This document shows positions 1-11,774 of a stretch of 64,000 nucleotides of DNA, one piece after another (the stretch's first letter is position 1; each line of letters begins with the position of its first letter). This stretch comes from Cryptomeria japonica. Its lineage: Eukaryota > Streptophyta > Pinopsida > Cupressales > Cupressaceae. A program made the translations under genes and the position numbers. The DNA is taken from NCBI RefSeq assembly GCF_030272615.1, contig NC_081406.1, positions 189,065,391-189,129,390 of the forward strand, read 5' to 3'. The notes beneath the pieces were generated by a model that saw only the letters and a program-made list of their open reading frames with translations, searched no databases and was not told the origin of the DNA.

Positions 1-420
1 AGGAAATCCGAGAATCCGAGAATCTCATGTGTTGGGATAGTGGCGAGGGATGATAACAGGTATATCCTCTTCAAAGGAGCACAACGTTTGCAGGATGGTA
101 CAAATAATGAAGCGGAGGTCCAGGCGGCACTTCTGGCAACTGAGTTGGCTTTAAATATGAAAGTTCAACAACTGCATTTGGAAGGAGATTCTCAGGTAGT
201 TATTAATGCAATTGCTAAAGGAAACACTCCATGCTGGAAAATAAACCACTGGGTGTCTACGATCCGAGATAAGCTCAAATTATTTGTGGAATTTCATGTC
301 TCCCATGTCATGCAAGGAGCAAATGTAGTGGCAGATTTGCTATCTAATAGTGGATGTTATATGGATAGTTTTACAACCAAGTGGTGGAAAGGAGATGGAA
401 GATTGTGGAGGTGGTCTTAA
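1..420 (+). pseudogene. LINE-type RNase H domain, 5' end outside the window
   Basis: The frame is open from the first base to a TAA at 418-420. It reads as the RNase H domain that plant non-LTR retrotransposons carry after reverse transcriptase. Visible family marks are NNEAEVQAA (the Glu of the active site), GDSQVVI (second Asp) and NVVADLLS (last Asp), in the right order and spacing. RNase H of this kind removes the RNA strand of the RNA-DNA hybrid during element copying. No RT or endonuclease precedes it in the window, so it is a fragment whose 5' part may lie to the left. A host RNase H-like gene of the same superfamily cannot be excluded. The bases after 420 show no poly(A) tail. Confidence 0.7.
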
Positions 421-762
421 ATGTAGTCATTTAGGAATTTACTTCCTGCAATACGTAAGCGAGGGAAGTTTTTTTGGCAAGTACACCACGCAAGTTGATG
501 CTTTCTCCTTGAATGTGGTAGTTATCTTTGGCAGGTCGTACGCTTGGTGTAGGTGGAGGATGGCAACAAATCTTTAGTGCAATCTCATGGCATTTATGCC
601 ATCACTTCTGTATTCATTACGCATCCTAAACGACGATGGAGGAATTTATTTCCCTTTGGTTTGCAAGCTAGTGTTTGTGTGTTTTTAATTGATTGCACTA
701 CTTTGTGGCTTTTATGACATTGTCATTGCAGAAGCTGGTGCATTTTCAATTTGCAGGTGACT
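421..762. other. Spacer without recognised coding sequence
   Basis: No convincing reading frame. The last 20 bases (ending TTTGCAG at about 756) look like a pyrimidine-rich stretch and AG of a 3' splice site before the ORF at 763. This is suggestive only. Confidence 0.3.
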
Positions 763-1452
763 ATGGAAACAAACTTCACCCTGCGCACAGATAAGAAGTT
801 GGTGCCATTTTTTGGAAAGGTGAAAGAGAAGAGGATATAGGGACTCTTCTATTACAAGAAGGAGAAACAGTGGAGTGCGGATTGCCTCATGTTTGCAGAA
901 GAGGTGGTGTATGTCCATCATCAATACCAGACAAATATGGAGGTGTACTCCTTGATTTTGACATGGGCAAGCAAGTTTGAGCCGGAGGTGGAGAAGATTA
1001 GACTCACATTGACCAAACTGATTGATGGGTAGTACTTTCCCAATCTCAACTCACTTCTGGAGTGGGTTGTGCCTCGAGTAGGCATTCATATCAAGGAGGG
1101 AGATGACCAGGAGGAGGAGTTGCCTTTTGTCTGTTGGTCGGAGGATGATATAAAAGAACAATGTCATGAACATGCTCGTATTGGATGGGAAGCTATGAAG
1201 CTATGTGTGAAACTAATTAGGGTGGACGCAATCCTAAAGACATTATAGGTGGTAGCACGGATGGAAGCCGATAGAGACCTAAGAGACAAGTTTGAGGAAG
1301 GACGGGTTGTTCAATTGCTGGCGAGCTTGGAAGGTGACCGTGATTTCGGATGTTTGGATTGCATCCCAAAGATGAAATGTGAAGCGGCAAGAGGTAAAGC
1401 TTTGGCCACCAAGGAGGGAGGGGAGAAGGAGAGCCAGGACGATAGCGAGTGA
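763..1452 (+). pseudogene. Unrecognised ORF, broken by three in-frame TAG codons
   Basis: One frame (codons starting at positions equal to 1 modulo 3) reads as protein-like sequence from ATG 763 to TGA 1450-1452, about 229 codons, with no indel needed. It is broken by three TAG codons, one of them at 1030-1032 and another just before 1249. Each could be a former CAG (Gln). Recognisable stretches include LTWASKFEPEVEKIRL, EWVVPRVGIHIKEGDDQ and a charged C-terminus ending GGEKESQDDSE. I do not recognise a domain. The protein would be acidic and soluble with no membrane segment. It may be a gene fragment carried by a repeat or a decayed host gene. The polypyrimidine-AG just before it would fit an exon. 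Confidence 0.45.
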
Positions 1453-2279
1453 GTGGCCATTCGGCCATTGTTTTTATATGCTTGTACAAATTTTATGTTA
1501 ATAGTTTCCTGTTAAAACTAAACTATTTTTGTAATATTTGGGTTTGGCGGGAGCAGCATTGAACTGGTCTTTTTTGGACTTGCATAGGTTGTATGGTTTT
1601 TTAGAACATACTATATGGTTGCGGGTAGTATGGGGATTTGCTGCCTACAGTATGTAAATGGACTATGGGAGACTGCATTTCTGTATGCTTAAAATTTTGC
1701 ATTAATCTAATACAAAAACTATTACCGATCAAAAAATAATAATAATATAGGGTTAAAAAAAATTAAGGTGAGATTTTTATTATTATAATCATGATATTAA
1801 GAAAGTTAATTATATATTATCATTATCTTTAATAAATTTGATCTACACTAGCTATTCTATTGTTCAATAGTATTTTTAAATTTATTTGATATTTATTGAA
1901 CTTATATTAAATTTACATTTAAATAGTTATATCTTATAAAATTCATAGAAGGATTGTTTTTAATATTGAAAGCAGCATAATGTGGGTGTTATTCCTATAA
2001 TATCCACAACCCAAAGGCATCCAAAAACTACAACAAAAAACCAATAATAACTATAGTTGTAGCAATTTGAAAGCAATAAACACACACCAACCAAAAAATA
2101 ACCAGAATTTGAGAACAAGATATTAGAGTATAAAACATACTCAAGTAACCTAATAAGTTTATTAGGGGAGCAAAGCTCCAATAAACAAGATCAACAAAAA
2201 ATGAGGCCCCTATGACACTAAGCATTACTAGACTTTTTGACACCTTGGCCTATCTATAGTAAGACATTGTTCCAATCCT
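1453..2279. other. AT-rich spacer
   Basis: AT-rich sequence with short homopolymers. The minus strand of 1960-2243 can be read as a short hydrophobic peptide, but nothing else supports a gene. It could be the 3' end of the repeat that holds copy A next to it. Confidence 0.35.
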
Positions 2280-3700
2280 TAGTCAACAACTTGAAAAGTT
2301 CCTTGTAAAAGTCATCCTCACCCGTAGCATCTCCTAGCACCTTATCCTGCAATAAACACAAAGAGGTCACTGAACTGTGCATAATCTAGAGGCTTAATCT
2401 GGATATGCTACCCATGTTCTTTCCCAGCTCAATAATTTGGTCCTTCAGCATACACAATTCCTCCCCCATTTCCTTCAACCCTTTGTTATCCTTTTGACAT
2501 CCCGCACAACTCTCGCCTATGACATTCACCTTGGCTTCCTCTTCCATATCAACTCTTTTCCATTCTATCATCCCTAATTGGGTTCCCTTGTTAAACCCAA
2601 CTATTGTTCACCGACTTCTTTGGGTTGTCATCCGAATTATCCCCACCACCATCTACATTCCCCTCATCCTCTTTTCCGTTATACTCCTTCCCCTATTCAC
2701 CTTCTTCATATTCCAAGCCAAAATCAACAAGCTTTAAACTTTTACCCTTCCCAAAATCACATGAGGCCAATCTATTTGACCTTCTTCTTCCTTCATTCCT
2801 ACTGCTCTCCCTTCCTTCCTCTTACTCCTTGCTCAACTCTTCTAAAATAGTGATCTTCTTATGGTGGCTCATGTTCTTCCCTTTCTTCTATCTTGTTGAG
2901 GGATTTTGTGTTTTAAACACATCAATTTCAGTAATAACCACTCAAGTAGAGGGGGTTCTAGGGGAAGCAATTAAAGTAGCCTCAGGTTGGCAAATGTAAT
3001 GTTTTTTCCAAGCACTAGGCAAACCAATTAACAAAGGGGAAGCACTTGAGGTAGACACATCCATGACCACAATATTCCTAGGAATACATAGGGCCAAATG
3101 GAATGAATATAATCTATAAATCAAGTCATGGTGCAAGGGCACAAGATTTTACCGTGATTTTTAGGGTCTAGGACTTCTTTGATAGAGTGTTCAAAGGAAT
3201 GAAATAGATAGAATGGGAAGGACATGGTATCATGGTTCCTAAAATGATTTAAAAGTGGCATATGGAAAAAGTAGTAAACTTTTAAGCGATCTTCCAAAGT
3301 AAAGTTCTTCATTATCATCAACCATATCATTTTCCATTGGTTAGGTAGCTCCTCTCTTGCATATATCCACCCAGTAACTTCACGGGGGCTCCATTCCCAT
3401 GAAAGAACCTATTAAGACTTTCACTATTCACCACATGGCTAGTTCTCCTCCACTTTCCTCCTTCCATGGAAAGGTCAATCACTTGTGCAATCAACTCCTA
3501 ACTGACCTCAAACAAAATTCCTCCCACTGTGACTCTCCTATTGACCTAGGAGGTAGCGAATTGTATCGACAACTTCATCAAATCCTCCCTCCTTGTAAAT
3601 GTGTCATACAATCTCAATATTTTTGAACTCATCTATCTTTTCGAGCTCAATACACACATAGTCTCCCCCCACTCTAAGAGTATTAATAATTTTTCATAGA
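2280..3700 (-). pseudogene. Uncharacterised plant repeat-borne protein, copy A (degenerate)
   Basis: Read on the minus strand from about 3700, pieces in more than one frame give a continuous protein-like order. First comes an acidic N-terminal part (IELEKIDEFKNIEIV, then GFDEVVDTIRYLLGQ). Next is LIAQVIDLSMEGGKW, then FTLEDRLKVYYFF followed by LLNHFRNHDTMSFPFYLF at 3200-3300. A Ser/Thr-rich middle follows, and a charged, probably coiled-coil end (ELCMLKDQIIELGKNMG, near 2400-2460). Stop codons and at least one frameshift break it. The central block matches copy B at 7900-9865 in order and spacing (LLNHFRHNVRVSFPFFL there), so the two are paralogues. I recognise no enzymatic domain. The family resembles the hypothetical proteins often annotated as plant transposon proteins, from memory only. 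Confidence 0.55.
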
Positions 3701-4099
3701 AAAAACAACGCACTATAGAAATTTGTGAATTTCATTCTAGAAGTGTTGTAGTAAATGTAAAAGCAAGCCTTATGTAGGTTGTCAAAGTCATAAAAGCACA
3801 TGTATCTTTCCTTAATCCTTCACACATGCCAACAACACAACATGCAATGAGATGTGATAGAAAGATTTAAATTTGTAACCTTTCTTTCCCTAGGGATTAC
3901 CTTGTCATCATAACTTCGACTTCCACACATCTTGCTACAATAATGCATGTGCATCATATCGTAGAAAATTAAAAGGCTTGCCACTTCCAACATGAATGGT
4001 TTGCTTTTACCTAGGAGTCCATCTCAACTAATTCCACCTCATCCAAGGCTTGCTCATCTCCAAATTCAAATTTTGTCACCTTCTAAATTCAAACCTACA
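3701..4099. other. Spacer between copy A and the LINE
   Basis: I see no convincing gene. It may hold the 3' untranslated end of the minus-strand LINE, but no poly(T) tract marks the expected tail. Confidence 0.3.
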
Positions 4100-6175
4100 A
4101 CCTCCAACCCAAATAATAAGTGTTGCAGAAGCCAATACTTGAAGAGATATAATTTACCCGTTAGACTCCATCGCCAGGGACTCTCCACACAAGAGTATTT
4201 GAACATTATTGGGGAGAAAATCTTTCGTCCCCCAACATCTCCATCCTTTAGTTTGTAAGACAAACACTGCCATGACATCAACAACCATATTTCCCTCCCT
4301 ATAAACATGACCAATTTCAAAGTGCTCCAACCCTAGAAGGAATTTGTGGATGTCTCTAGTTATATCTTAAATAGACTAGTTAATCTTTCTCAATCCCTTA
4401 ACTACATCAATTATAATTTTAGAGTCATCTTCAATGAATAAGGCCTTCACTCCAATTTAGAGGGAAAGTTTGGGTCCCCGGAGTAAATTCATCCCTTTCG
4501 CTTGGGTGTTTGTATTACCCTTCAAGTTCCTAGAGTAAGTTGCCACCAATTCCCCTGTATGCATCCTTATGACTCCCTCGGCAGTGGCCTCCCCCATGGA
4601 CTGTCTCATAGCACCATCAAAATTTAATTTACACCACCCCAACTGAGTTGGACACCATCTAGTATTCCTTCTTGGCATAAGAGGAAGGCAAGCCCCAACT
4701 CTTAGCAATTTTGTTATCAAATAATGAGGGAGGAAAGGATGGACAAGGGCAAGCGATGGTAGAGAGGTTATCCAAGAGGAGATTTGTAAATGATCCAAAA
4801 GCCACCTCAATAGTATTTTTGAGATCATAGAAAATCCTATTGTTTCTCTCTTTCCAAATGCTCCATCCAAGGTGAGGTGGGATCAATCTCCATAGTGTTT
4901 TAATTAGGGGGTTGAGTGAGGGCCCTTCCCAATCCATTACAAATTGTTGAAGGTCCCCATTCATAACCCAAGGCACATCCAATTTTTGTAACACCAAGTC
5001 CCAAAGAATTTTGGTGAAGGTGCAATGGAGTAATAGGTGGGAAGGGTTTTCCTCCTCTTGTTTGCATAAACCACAATGGTTAGGGAATTGAAATCCTCTC
5101 TTAGAAATATTATCTTGAGTAAGAATCTTATTATGGAGGGAAATCCACTAGAAGAAGTTAATCTTAGGGATTAATTGCTAGTTCCAAACCTTCCTCCACC
5201 ATCCCAGAGAATTGTTTTCCCTAAGGAGAGAGAGAGAGAGATATATAGACTTAACAGTGAACACACCCCTCGGGTTCAGTCTCTAAATGAGTTTTTCCTC
5301 TCTAGAGAAGAGAGGGATTCTAGTTTTCTTTAGAATATTCTAAAGCTCCATAGTTGTATGCAGCAAGTGGGTTGATAATGGCAGCATTACAAGATTTCCC
5401 TCCAGGATTAAGAAGGGGTGATGTAGTCCAAGACACAATACCCAAAGAATGCCTTTGCCTCATCATGAATGTTCTTAAAGGAATGGTTGAGAACAAAGGG
5501 TTTATCCCCCATCCAAGTATCCTCCTAGAAACAAATATTGTCATTGTTCCCAATCAACCACAACAAACCTGATTGGATGATATTTTTGTATTTAAGAACA
5601 TTATTCCATATCTTAGAGCCACTAGGGAGCCCTTAAGTTGGAAGAACTCTATAAAAATTCTCTTAGTTGAGATATTTATCACATGATCTTGCACCAATAT
5701 TCTTTTTGGAGGGCCAACTTCCATCCAATTTTCACCATGAGGGCCTTGTTAAGCAAGGCAATTTTCCTGATTCCTAGGCCCCCCATATATTTAGGACAAC
5801 AGACCTTGTCCCAACTAAACAAGGCCATTCTTTTATTTTCCTCCATACCCGTCCATAATAAAGTCTTCTGAATCCTTTCAAATTTTTCTATCATGGAACT
5901 TGAAATCTTGAATAGGGAGAGGAAATAGATAGGGATTCCTTGTAGAGAGGAAGCAAGGAGTTGAAGTTTTTGTGCACTACTCAGAAGCTTGCCTTTCCAA
6001 CCAGCCAAATTCCTTTGGATTCTTTCTAGAATTGTTTTCTAGAAGGTATTAGAGACTTATTTAACTATGAGGGGAAACCTCAAGTAGAACCCAAGAAGAA
6101 CAACACTCTGGTAGCTCAAAATAGGCTTGATTTTATCTTGTAGTTTCACCAAAGTGTTAAGAAAATAAATACTTC
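4100..6175 (-). pseudogene. 5'-truncated LINE: RT C-terminus, zf-RVT and RNase H
   Basis: On the minus strand the order is that of a plant L1-type ORF2. The end of the reverse transcriptase comes first (about 6150-5700: GWKGKLLSSAQKLQLLASS, then IPIYFLSLFKISSSMIEKFE, WDKVCCPKYMGGLGIRK). The zinc-binding zf-RVT segment follows (about 4880-4800: GWSIWKERNNRIFYDL). RNase H is last (about 4630 CKLNFDGA, about 4300 GHVYREGN followed by VVDVMAVF). Endonuclease and the catalytic part of RT are missing, as expected of 5' truncation. Several frameshifts and stops make it inactive. The 5' break falls inside the RNase H of copia A near 6175, in the same orientation, so the LINE seems to have inserted there. 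No terminal poly(A) was found. Confidence 0.75.
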
Positions 6176-7780
6176 TTTTGTTGTAGTTTATATAATTATT
6201 GCACTGGTATTGTCACAAAATATAGGGATAGGTTCATCAAACAATATTCCAATTTTTCCTTCAAATTTTGTTTCATCCATAAAACTTGAGTATAGACAGT
6301 AGCAACAACAATATACTTAGCTTAATTGGTTGATAGAGATATTGAATCTTGTTTCTTACTTGATGAAGCAACCAACTAGGGTCCAAGGAAGAATGTACGC
6401 CCACCAGTCTTTTCTTGTCATCCATAAGTTATATCTTTTAAGGTACCATAGACTATAGTCTTTTTTTCCTTTTAGGTATTTGAAAATTCTTTTCACAGCA
6501 ACAAGTGTTTCATTGGGGTCTTGTTGAGATCTAGACACAAGACAAATTGCATGCATGATATGTGGTCTAGTAGTAGTCAAATACAATAAACCTCCAATCA
6601 TTGATCTATATATGCTCTAATCAATCTTCAACATCTCTACTCAACTTACAACCAATGGTCATAAGAGTTCATATAGGTTTAGCATTATCCATTATAGACT
6701 TCTTCAAATTTCTTTAACATACTTAAATTATGAAATAAATATACCATCATCTTTCTAATTAACTTGTAAACCAAGAAATAAATTCATCTCCAATCATAGA
6801 CATTTTGAACTCTTCTTATATCTCATCAAAAAAATTCTTGCACATACCATCATTTCCTCCTAATATTATATCATCCACATATATAATTACAATCAAGATG
6901 TTATTTCTACAACTTTAAAATAGAGATTATTGTCAGTAGTACCTTTTTAAAATCCTTTCTTTAGAAAATATTTGTCAAGACTTGTATACCAAGCTCTTGG
7001 AGATTTCTTTAGTCCATACAACACCTTCTTTAGTTTACAAACCATATCAAGAGTATTTGATAGATTAAATCCTTCTAGTTGTTTAATCTATACTTCCTCT
7101 TTTATTTCTCCATTAAAAAATGCAGATTTTACATCCATCTGATAGACATTAAAATCCTTGTGTGTCACAAAATCTAAAAACATTCTGATAGCTTTCATTC
7201 TTTTTATAGGAGCATAAGTTTTCTCAAAATATATTCCTTCTACCTATGAATATCCTTTACATACAAGTCTTGCTTTGTTCCGACCATCATCATCCAATTT
7301 GTTTTGAAATATCCATTTAGTTCCTATCACATTCTTGTCATCCAATCTTGGTACAAGTTCCCAACTCTAATTCTTCTCAATCCATTTCAATTCCTCTTTC
7401 ATAGCTTTAATCCAATGTTGACCACTACAAGCATCATTCACTGTTTTTGGTTTTGTTTATGAAATTAAGCATTAATTTACCTGTTCTTCAACAACTTTAC
7501 TTCTAGTGATAACACCTTTGTTCTTGTCTCTAATAATTTATTTCTCTGAGTGATTCTTCTGCACATATCTCAGAGTCTCAGAAGCAATTTTTAGAGAATA
7601 TTCCTTATCATCTTGTACCTTTGTTTATTTGTCTTCTCTTCTTTTGGTTTTTCGCTAGACTCATTAGATTCATATCCTATCTCTGTAATTGAAATTTTTA
7701 AAGTGTCTTCATTAAATTTTACATTTCTTCTTTCAAATATTCTTCACAATATTTTATTTTGGATTAAGGAAACAAGAAGT
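6175..7780 (-). pseudogene. Copia A reverse transcriptase and RNase H
   Basis: Read on the minus strand from about 7560, the start of copia RT is clear (VIGTKW, then NKARLVCKGY, then YQMDVKSAFFNGEIKEEV). At 6601-6356 the connection/RNase H start is clear (MIGGLLYLTTTRPHIMHAIC, then VAVKRIFKYLKG). Further down VLWMKQNLKE and CDNTSAI mark RNase H near 6200. Frameshifts and stops interrupt it throughout, so it cannot make a working enzyme. At about 7780 the sequence leaves the copia hinge and enters copy B. At about 6175 it breaks into the LINE. Confidence 0.7.
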
Positions 7781-7899
7781 TTTGAAGGGCCCCTGAAACC
7801 CTTTACAAAGAATATTCTAAAAGGTTTAGAATCAAAACATCAAAATAAAACCCAAAACAAAATAGGTTGCAGAAAATAGAGAGATACATATGGGAGCCA

Positions 7900-9865
7900 A
7901 AGAACCAGCAAAAGGCCAGATGGGCAACAAAAAATCAGCAACAAGAAAGAGACAAAGCTAGAGAAACATAGAAAAAAAACTACATAAGGCTCTTAAGAGT
8001 CTCAGCAACCTCCGCCTCTAGTAGAGTCATTTTATCAGCAACAGACCTTAGCTCCTTGTATTCCACACTTTGGGTAGCAACTTTCTTTTTTAAATTCCCC
8101 CTAGTCTTCTTACAAGAGATAGAATCCCCTTGAGTCTTGTCTTTATCATCATCCAAATTGACCAGCATCTTGTCCTGTTGAACCGTGTCAAGATTATTCA
8201 CCATAATATTCATAGCGTCAGTCATCTACTTGACAATTCTATGACTATTGGATATATTGGTCATGAGGGTGGCCTAAAATTTCATGTAATTCTCCTCAAC
8301 ATGGGTGAATCTATCTTTAAAACATTTCTTCATGTGATCAATACCTTCAACATCTCCATTGATACAATCCACAACAGATTTTTTCTCATCCACAGTCCAC
8401 TGACTGTCACCATTCTATCTATCATGACAAGTAGAAGTGGGCATAGCTTCTACCTTAGTACTCATATCCCTCTGGTTAAATTTAACCTCTTTGATTTCAT
8501 GGAAGAGCCATTTAAAAAGACTAAAAGTATCAATGGCATGGCCTCTTGTGATACCCAGGATGTCCACATAGTCATCCCTTTTATCATTAAGCTCGACACT
8601 CTTGGCATGAAGGTCCTTTTGAACTACAAATCCAATGATTTTAATGGTCTCTTGATGAAGAGATGAAAGGAGTATCTCATAATTCTAACTCCCAGGCTCT
8701 AGGATAACTCTCTTGTTCACTGCATTATCCTCAAAATTCCCCCTATGGCCACCAGAAGAAGAGGTCTCATTACCAGCAGAGGTAGAAGAGGAGATAACAA
8801 CCTTCTTTGAACCCTTCTTACCCTTTCCCAAAATAGGTTTGGTTTTAGGAGTATTCTCAATTTTATCTTTTTTAGGAGGAGAGAAAGTCTCATCCTTCGG
8901 ATCCAAAATGGGTTCCTCATCCCCAAGATCCCCAGCACTAGTATTATCATTTAAAGAAATGGGGATATAAGAAGGGGAAAGAAGGGCCCAAAAATGATTA
9001 TCAATTAACACAAGCAACCCTTACTTGGCCATATTCCTCCTATGAGCTCTAAAGCTATCCCAAAGAGAGGACATCAAGAAAAAAGGAAAAGAAACCCTAA
9101 CATTATGGCGGAAATGGTTTAACAAAACAAAATGGTGACCATAAACCCTGGTAAAAATCCCATCAAGAGTAAAGTAATCCATGAGTACCTTAATGAGTTT
9201 AGCCCAAATGTCCTTGAGAACACTAATGTCATAAAAGATGGCAGTTTTATTCACCAACTTCCCCCTTTCCTTCTCAGATTTTGAAATTTTTTGCACTGCA
9301 ATCTTTGTGTAATTTCTATCTTTGTACTATTTCATGCATTAGAGGAAAGCCTCATAATTTCAGCTATCTAATTCTCATCGATTGTAACCTTACGCACACT
9401 TATCAAAATAAGCAGTAACATCCTTGTTAATCCCTCACATTTTCTCAATGAAGGGAGTAACACCCTATTTCATAAGAAGCCTCCATATTTTATGGTTATT
9501 CTTAATATATTCACAACTCAAAGGCACAACTCTCTTCCTAGCTCCCCCCATAATGCTCAAAGAAATCACAACAACCACTCTGAAAAGACAAGTCTGAGCC
9601 GAAGAGATATCAACCCACAAAGCATGCGAAATAATGACACAATAATTACATCATCCGTAGCCAACACATTGCAAAACTAGAAAGAGGGCGATCTTTCTAG
9701 AATCACCACTAGTAATAAAAGTAGTATTACTCATTGTCCTTACTAGCTCAAATTATGTCATGAAGCATAAGCATGCAGAGCTCGGTATCCATCCTGTCTT
9801 CATTAGTCCACGTCGCTTAAGTAGCGCTATTGACCCCTTTGTTAGCAAGGTATTCGACAGCAATA
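7900..9865 (-). pseudogene. Uncharacterised repeat-borne protein, copy B: one frame, nonsense codons only
   Basis: From about 9490 to 7980 the minus strand reads in a single frame with no indel, roughly 500 codons, interrupted by twelve stops (6 TAG, 3 TAA, 3 TGA). An N-terminal continuation to about 9865 is likely. Order of parts: N-terminal region with GVTPFIEKM; a basic stretch (KISKSEKERGKLVNK); the core DYFTLDGIFTRVYGHHFVLL followed by NHFRHNVRVSFPFFL (9200-9060); a Lys/Ser/Pro-rich linker (8920-8720) with GKGKKGSKK and runs of Ser; and a C-terminal coiled-coil-like part (about 8220-7981, KSLM before the stop). No catalytic motif is recognised. It sits between integrase and RT of copia A in the same orientation, as an insertion. 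Its own terminal repeats or target duplication were not found. Confidence 0.6.
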
Positions 9866-9884
9866 TTTGACTTATAGTATTTTT

Positions 9885-10683
9885 TTATAACATCTATACG
9901 CTTTTATTTTCGTAGAGTATCTAATAAAAATACCTTCATTAGCTCTTGCGTCAAACTTTCCTAAATTTTCTTCATCTCTCTTGATATAGCATTTACTTCC
10001 AAATCCTTTGAAATGTTTCACAAATGGAGTCCTTCCATACCAAAGTTCATAAGATTTCTTCCCATAATTCCTTCTAATTTGTACCTTGTTAAGAGTATTT
10101 ACTATGGTGTGTATTGATTATTTCCAATAGATTTTTGGTAAACTTGATCCATTCATCATTGTTTTGTTCATTCTTTCTAGTACACCTTTCTACTGAGGTG
10201 TCCTAGGAGCGGACAAGTGTCTTCCTATCCCATAATTCTCATAAAATTTATTGAATTCATTAGAAGTAAATTCTCCACCTCTATCAGATCTCAATCATTT
10301 GATTCTTCTATCTATCTCATTTTCAACCATGACCTTGAATTTCTTAAACTTTTCTAGATCTTCAAACTTTTCTCTTAATAAAGTAACCCTGGTCATTCTA
10401 TAGTAATCATCAATTAAGAGCATGAAATACCTATCACCATGTTGACTTCTAGTCCTATTCGATCCACAAAGATCAGTGTGCACTAACTCCAACAGTCCAG
10501 TAGAATATTGTTCCTTAACATTGAAAGTTCTCATTTGTTTTCCAACTTGATATTATTTGCAAATACTATTAGCAAGTTTTGTGATCCTCAACAAATCTCT
10601 CACAACTTGAATTGAACTAATCCTCACCAAATTATCAAAATTAATGTGGCACATCCTTTGAGGCCATAGCCAACTCAGTAATT
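9885..10683 (-). pseudogene. Copia A integrase (with end of GAG-pre-integrase)
   Basis: On the minus strand the piece starts in the GAG-pre-integrase zinc region (MCHINFDNLVRI near 10640) and runs into the integrase core (ELVHTDLCGSNRTRSQHGD at about 10480; YFMLLIDDYYRMTRVTLLRE). It ends near 9900 with the usual integrase tail (ANEGIF, then AYRCY). The first active-site Asp lies in HTDLCG. Stops and indels break it. The integrase would insert the cDNA into chromosomes. The solo LTR separates it from the protease side and copy B separates it from RT. Confidence 0.7.
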
Positions 10684-11774
10684 TGTTGGTATTATGGATG
10701 TGTTGCATTGGTTTTGTCATTGATGTCAACACTTATCAACACCTACCCTTCTGGATATCTTTGATTATGTTGAGCTGGCACATTATGTTCACCGGCAAGA
10801 TCAGTGACTTAAGCACAGTCACCGGTATTTGGTTAACCGATAGGTTGTATTGTTCACCGACACTGAGGATGACTTGTTATCATTTGGTGATCACTTGCTT
10901 ATGTCGAAGATATGGTTTGGACACTTGGTTTTGGTATTTTGGTTATTGGTCTAATCGGGATGAGATATTTGTTGTTGCTAGCAAATTGGTCTAGGTTATG
11001 GACTGGCATGCATTATCTATTCTAGATCAGCATGACATGTTATAGAGATTATTTAATCAATTGGTATTGTTGTAATTACATTGAGCCAACATGATGCATC
11101 ACATATTGACTTATTTGTAATTGATTTAATTGTAATATTCTTTGTGAGCCAACCTACACATTTGGTCTTAGGTTTTGGTATATATGTAAGATCTCATTTA
11201 TGAGATGATGTAATAAGGTAGAAGAAAGATATAGAACTGAGAGAAGGTATATGGTAATGTAACATGGTATGTGCAAATATAGAAGATTATATGAGAAGAC
11301 CATAGAGAAGGTGATTATCAAAGCTTAACTAGTATTTAATCCAGCATTGGAGATCCTACTTTGAGCAGTACATTATCATTGGATTTAATAATCCAATTGT
11401 AGTCAGTGTGACTCCTATTTTGTGATTGAGAAATGAGCTCTATGCAATTGGCCTTTTTGCATGTGCAGAGCCCATTTGTACACACATACTATCTACAGTA
11501 GTATCATCTAATTGTGGGTAAGGTTTCCCACCATGGTTTTTCCCCTTATAGGGTTTTCACGTACAAATCTTTGTGTTGTGGATGTTGTTTCTCTTTCTAT
11601 TTCATGCATTAAGTTTCACCGGTATCAATATTAACTGTTAATCTATTAACTGACATTATCTTTGGTTTACCGGTATTATGTGTCAAGTTTGATTAAGTTA
11701 TATTTAGGTTGAAATTAATAGACAAGTGATTCACCCACCCGCCCCCCCCTCTTAGTTGCCTCTAGGTCCTAACA
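10684..11774 (+). mobile_element. Solo LTR of a copia B-related element, TSD TAATT
   Basis: The segment starts TGTTGGTATTATGGAT and ends CCTAACA, flanked by a perfect 5-bp duplication TAATT (10679-10683 and 11775-11779). Its start, its C-rich run near the 3' end (11734-11754) and its interior (for example TTTCCCACC followed by a TGGTTTTTCCCC tract) match the LTR of copia B at 24878-26136, which begins TGTTGGCATTATGGAT. There is no internal coding region, so it is a solo LTR left by recombination between two LTRs. It lies in opposite orientation to the copia A gene it interrupts. Confidence 0.9.

Noticed and set aside
8130-8666. Plus-strand open frame of 178 codons
   Set aside because: It is the antisense of copy B, whose minus-strand frame continues on both sides and is matched by copy A.
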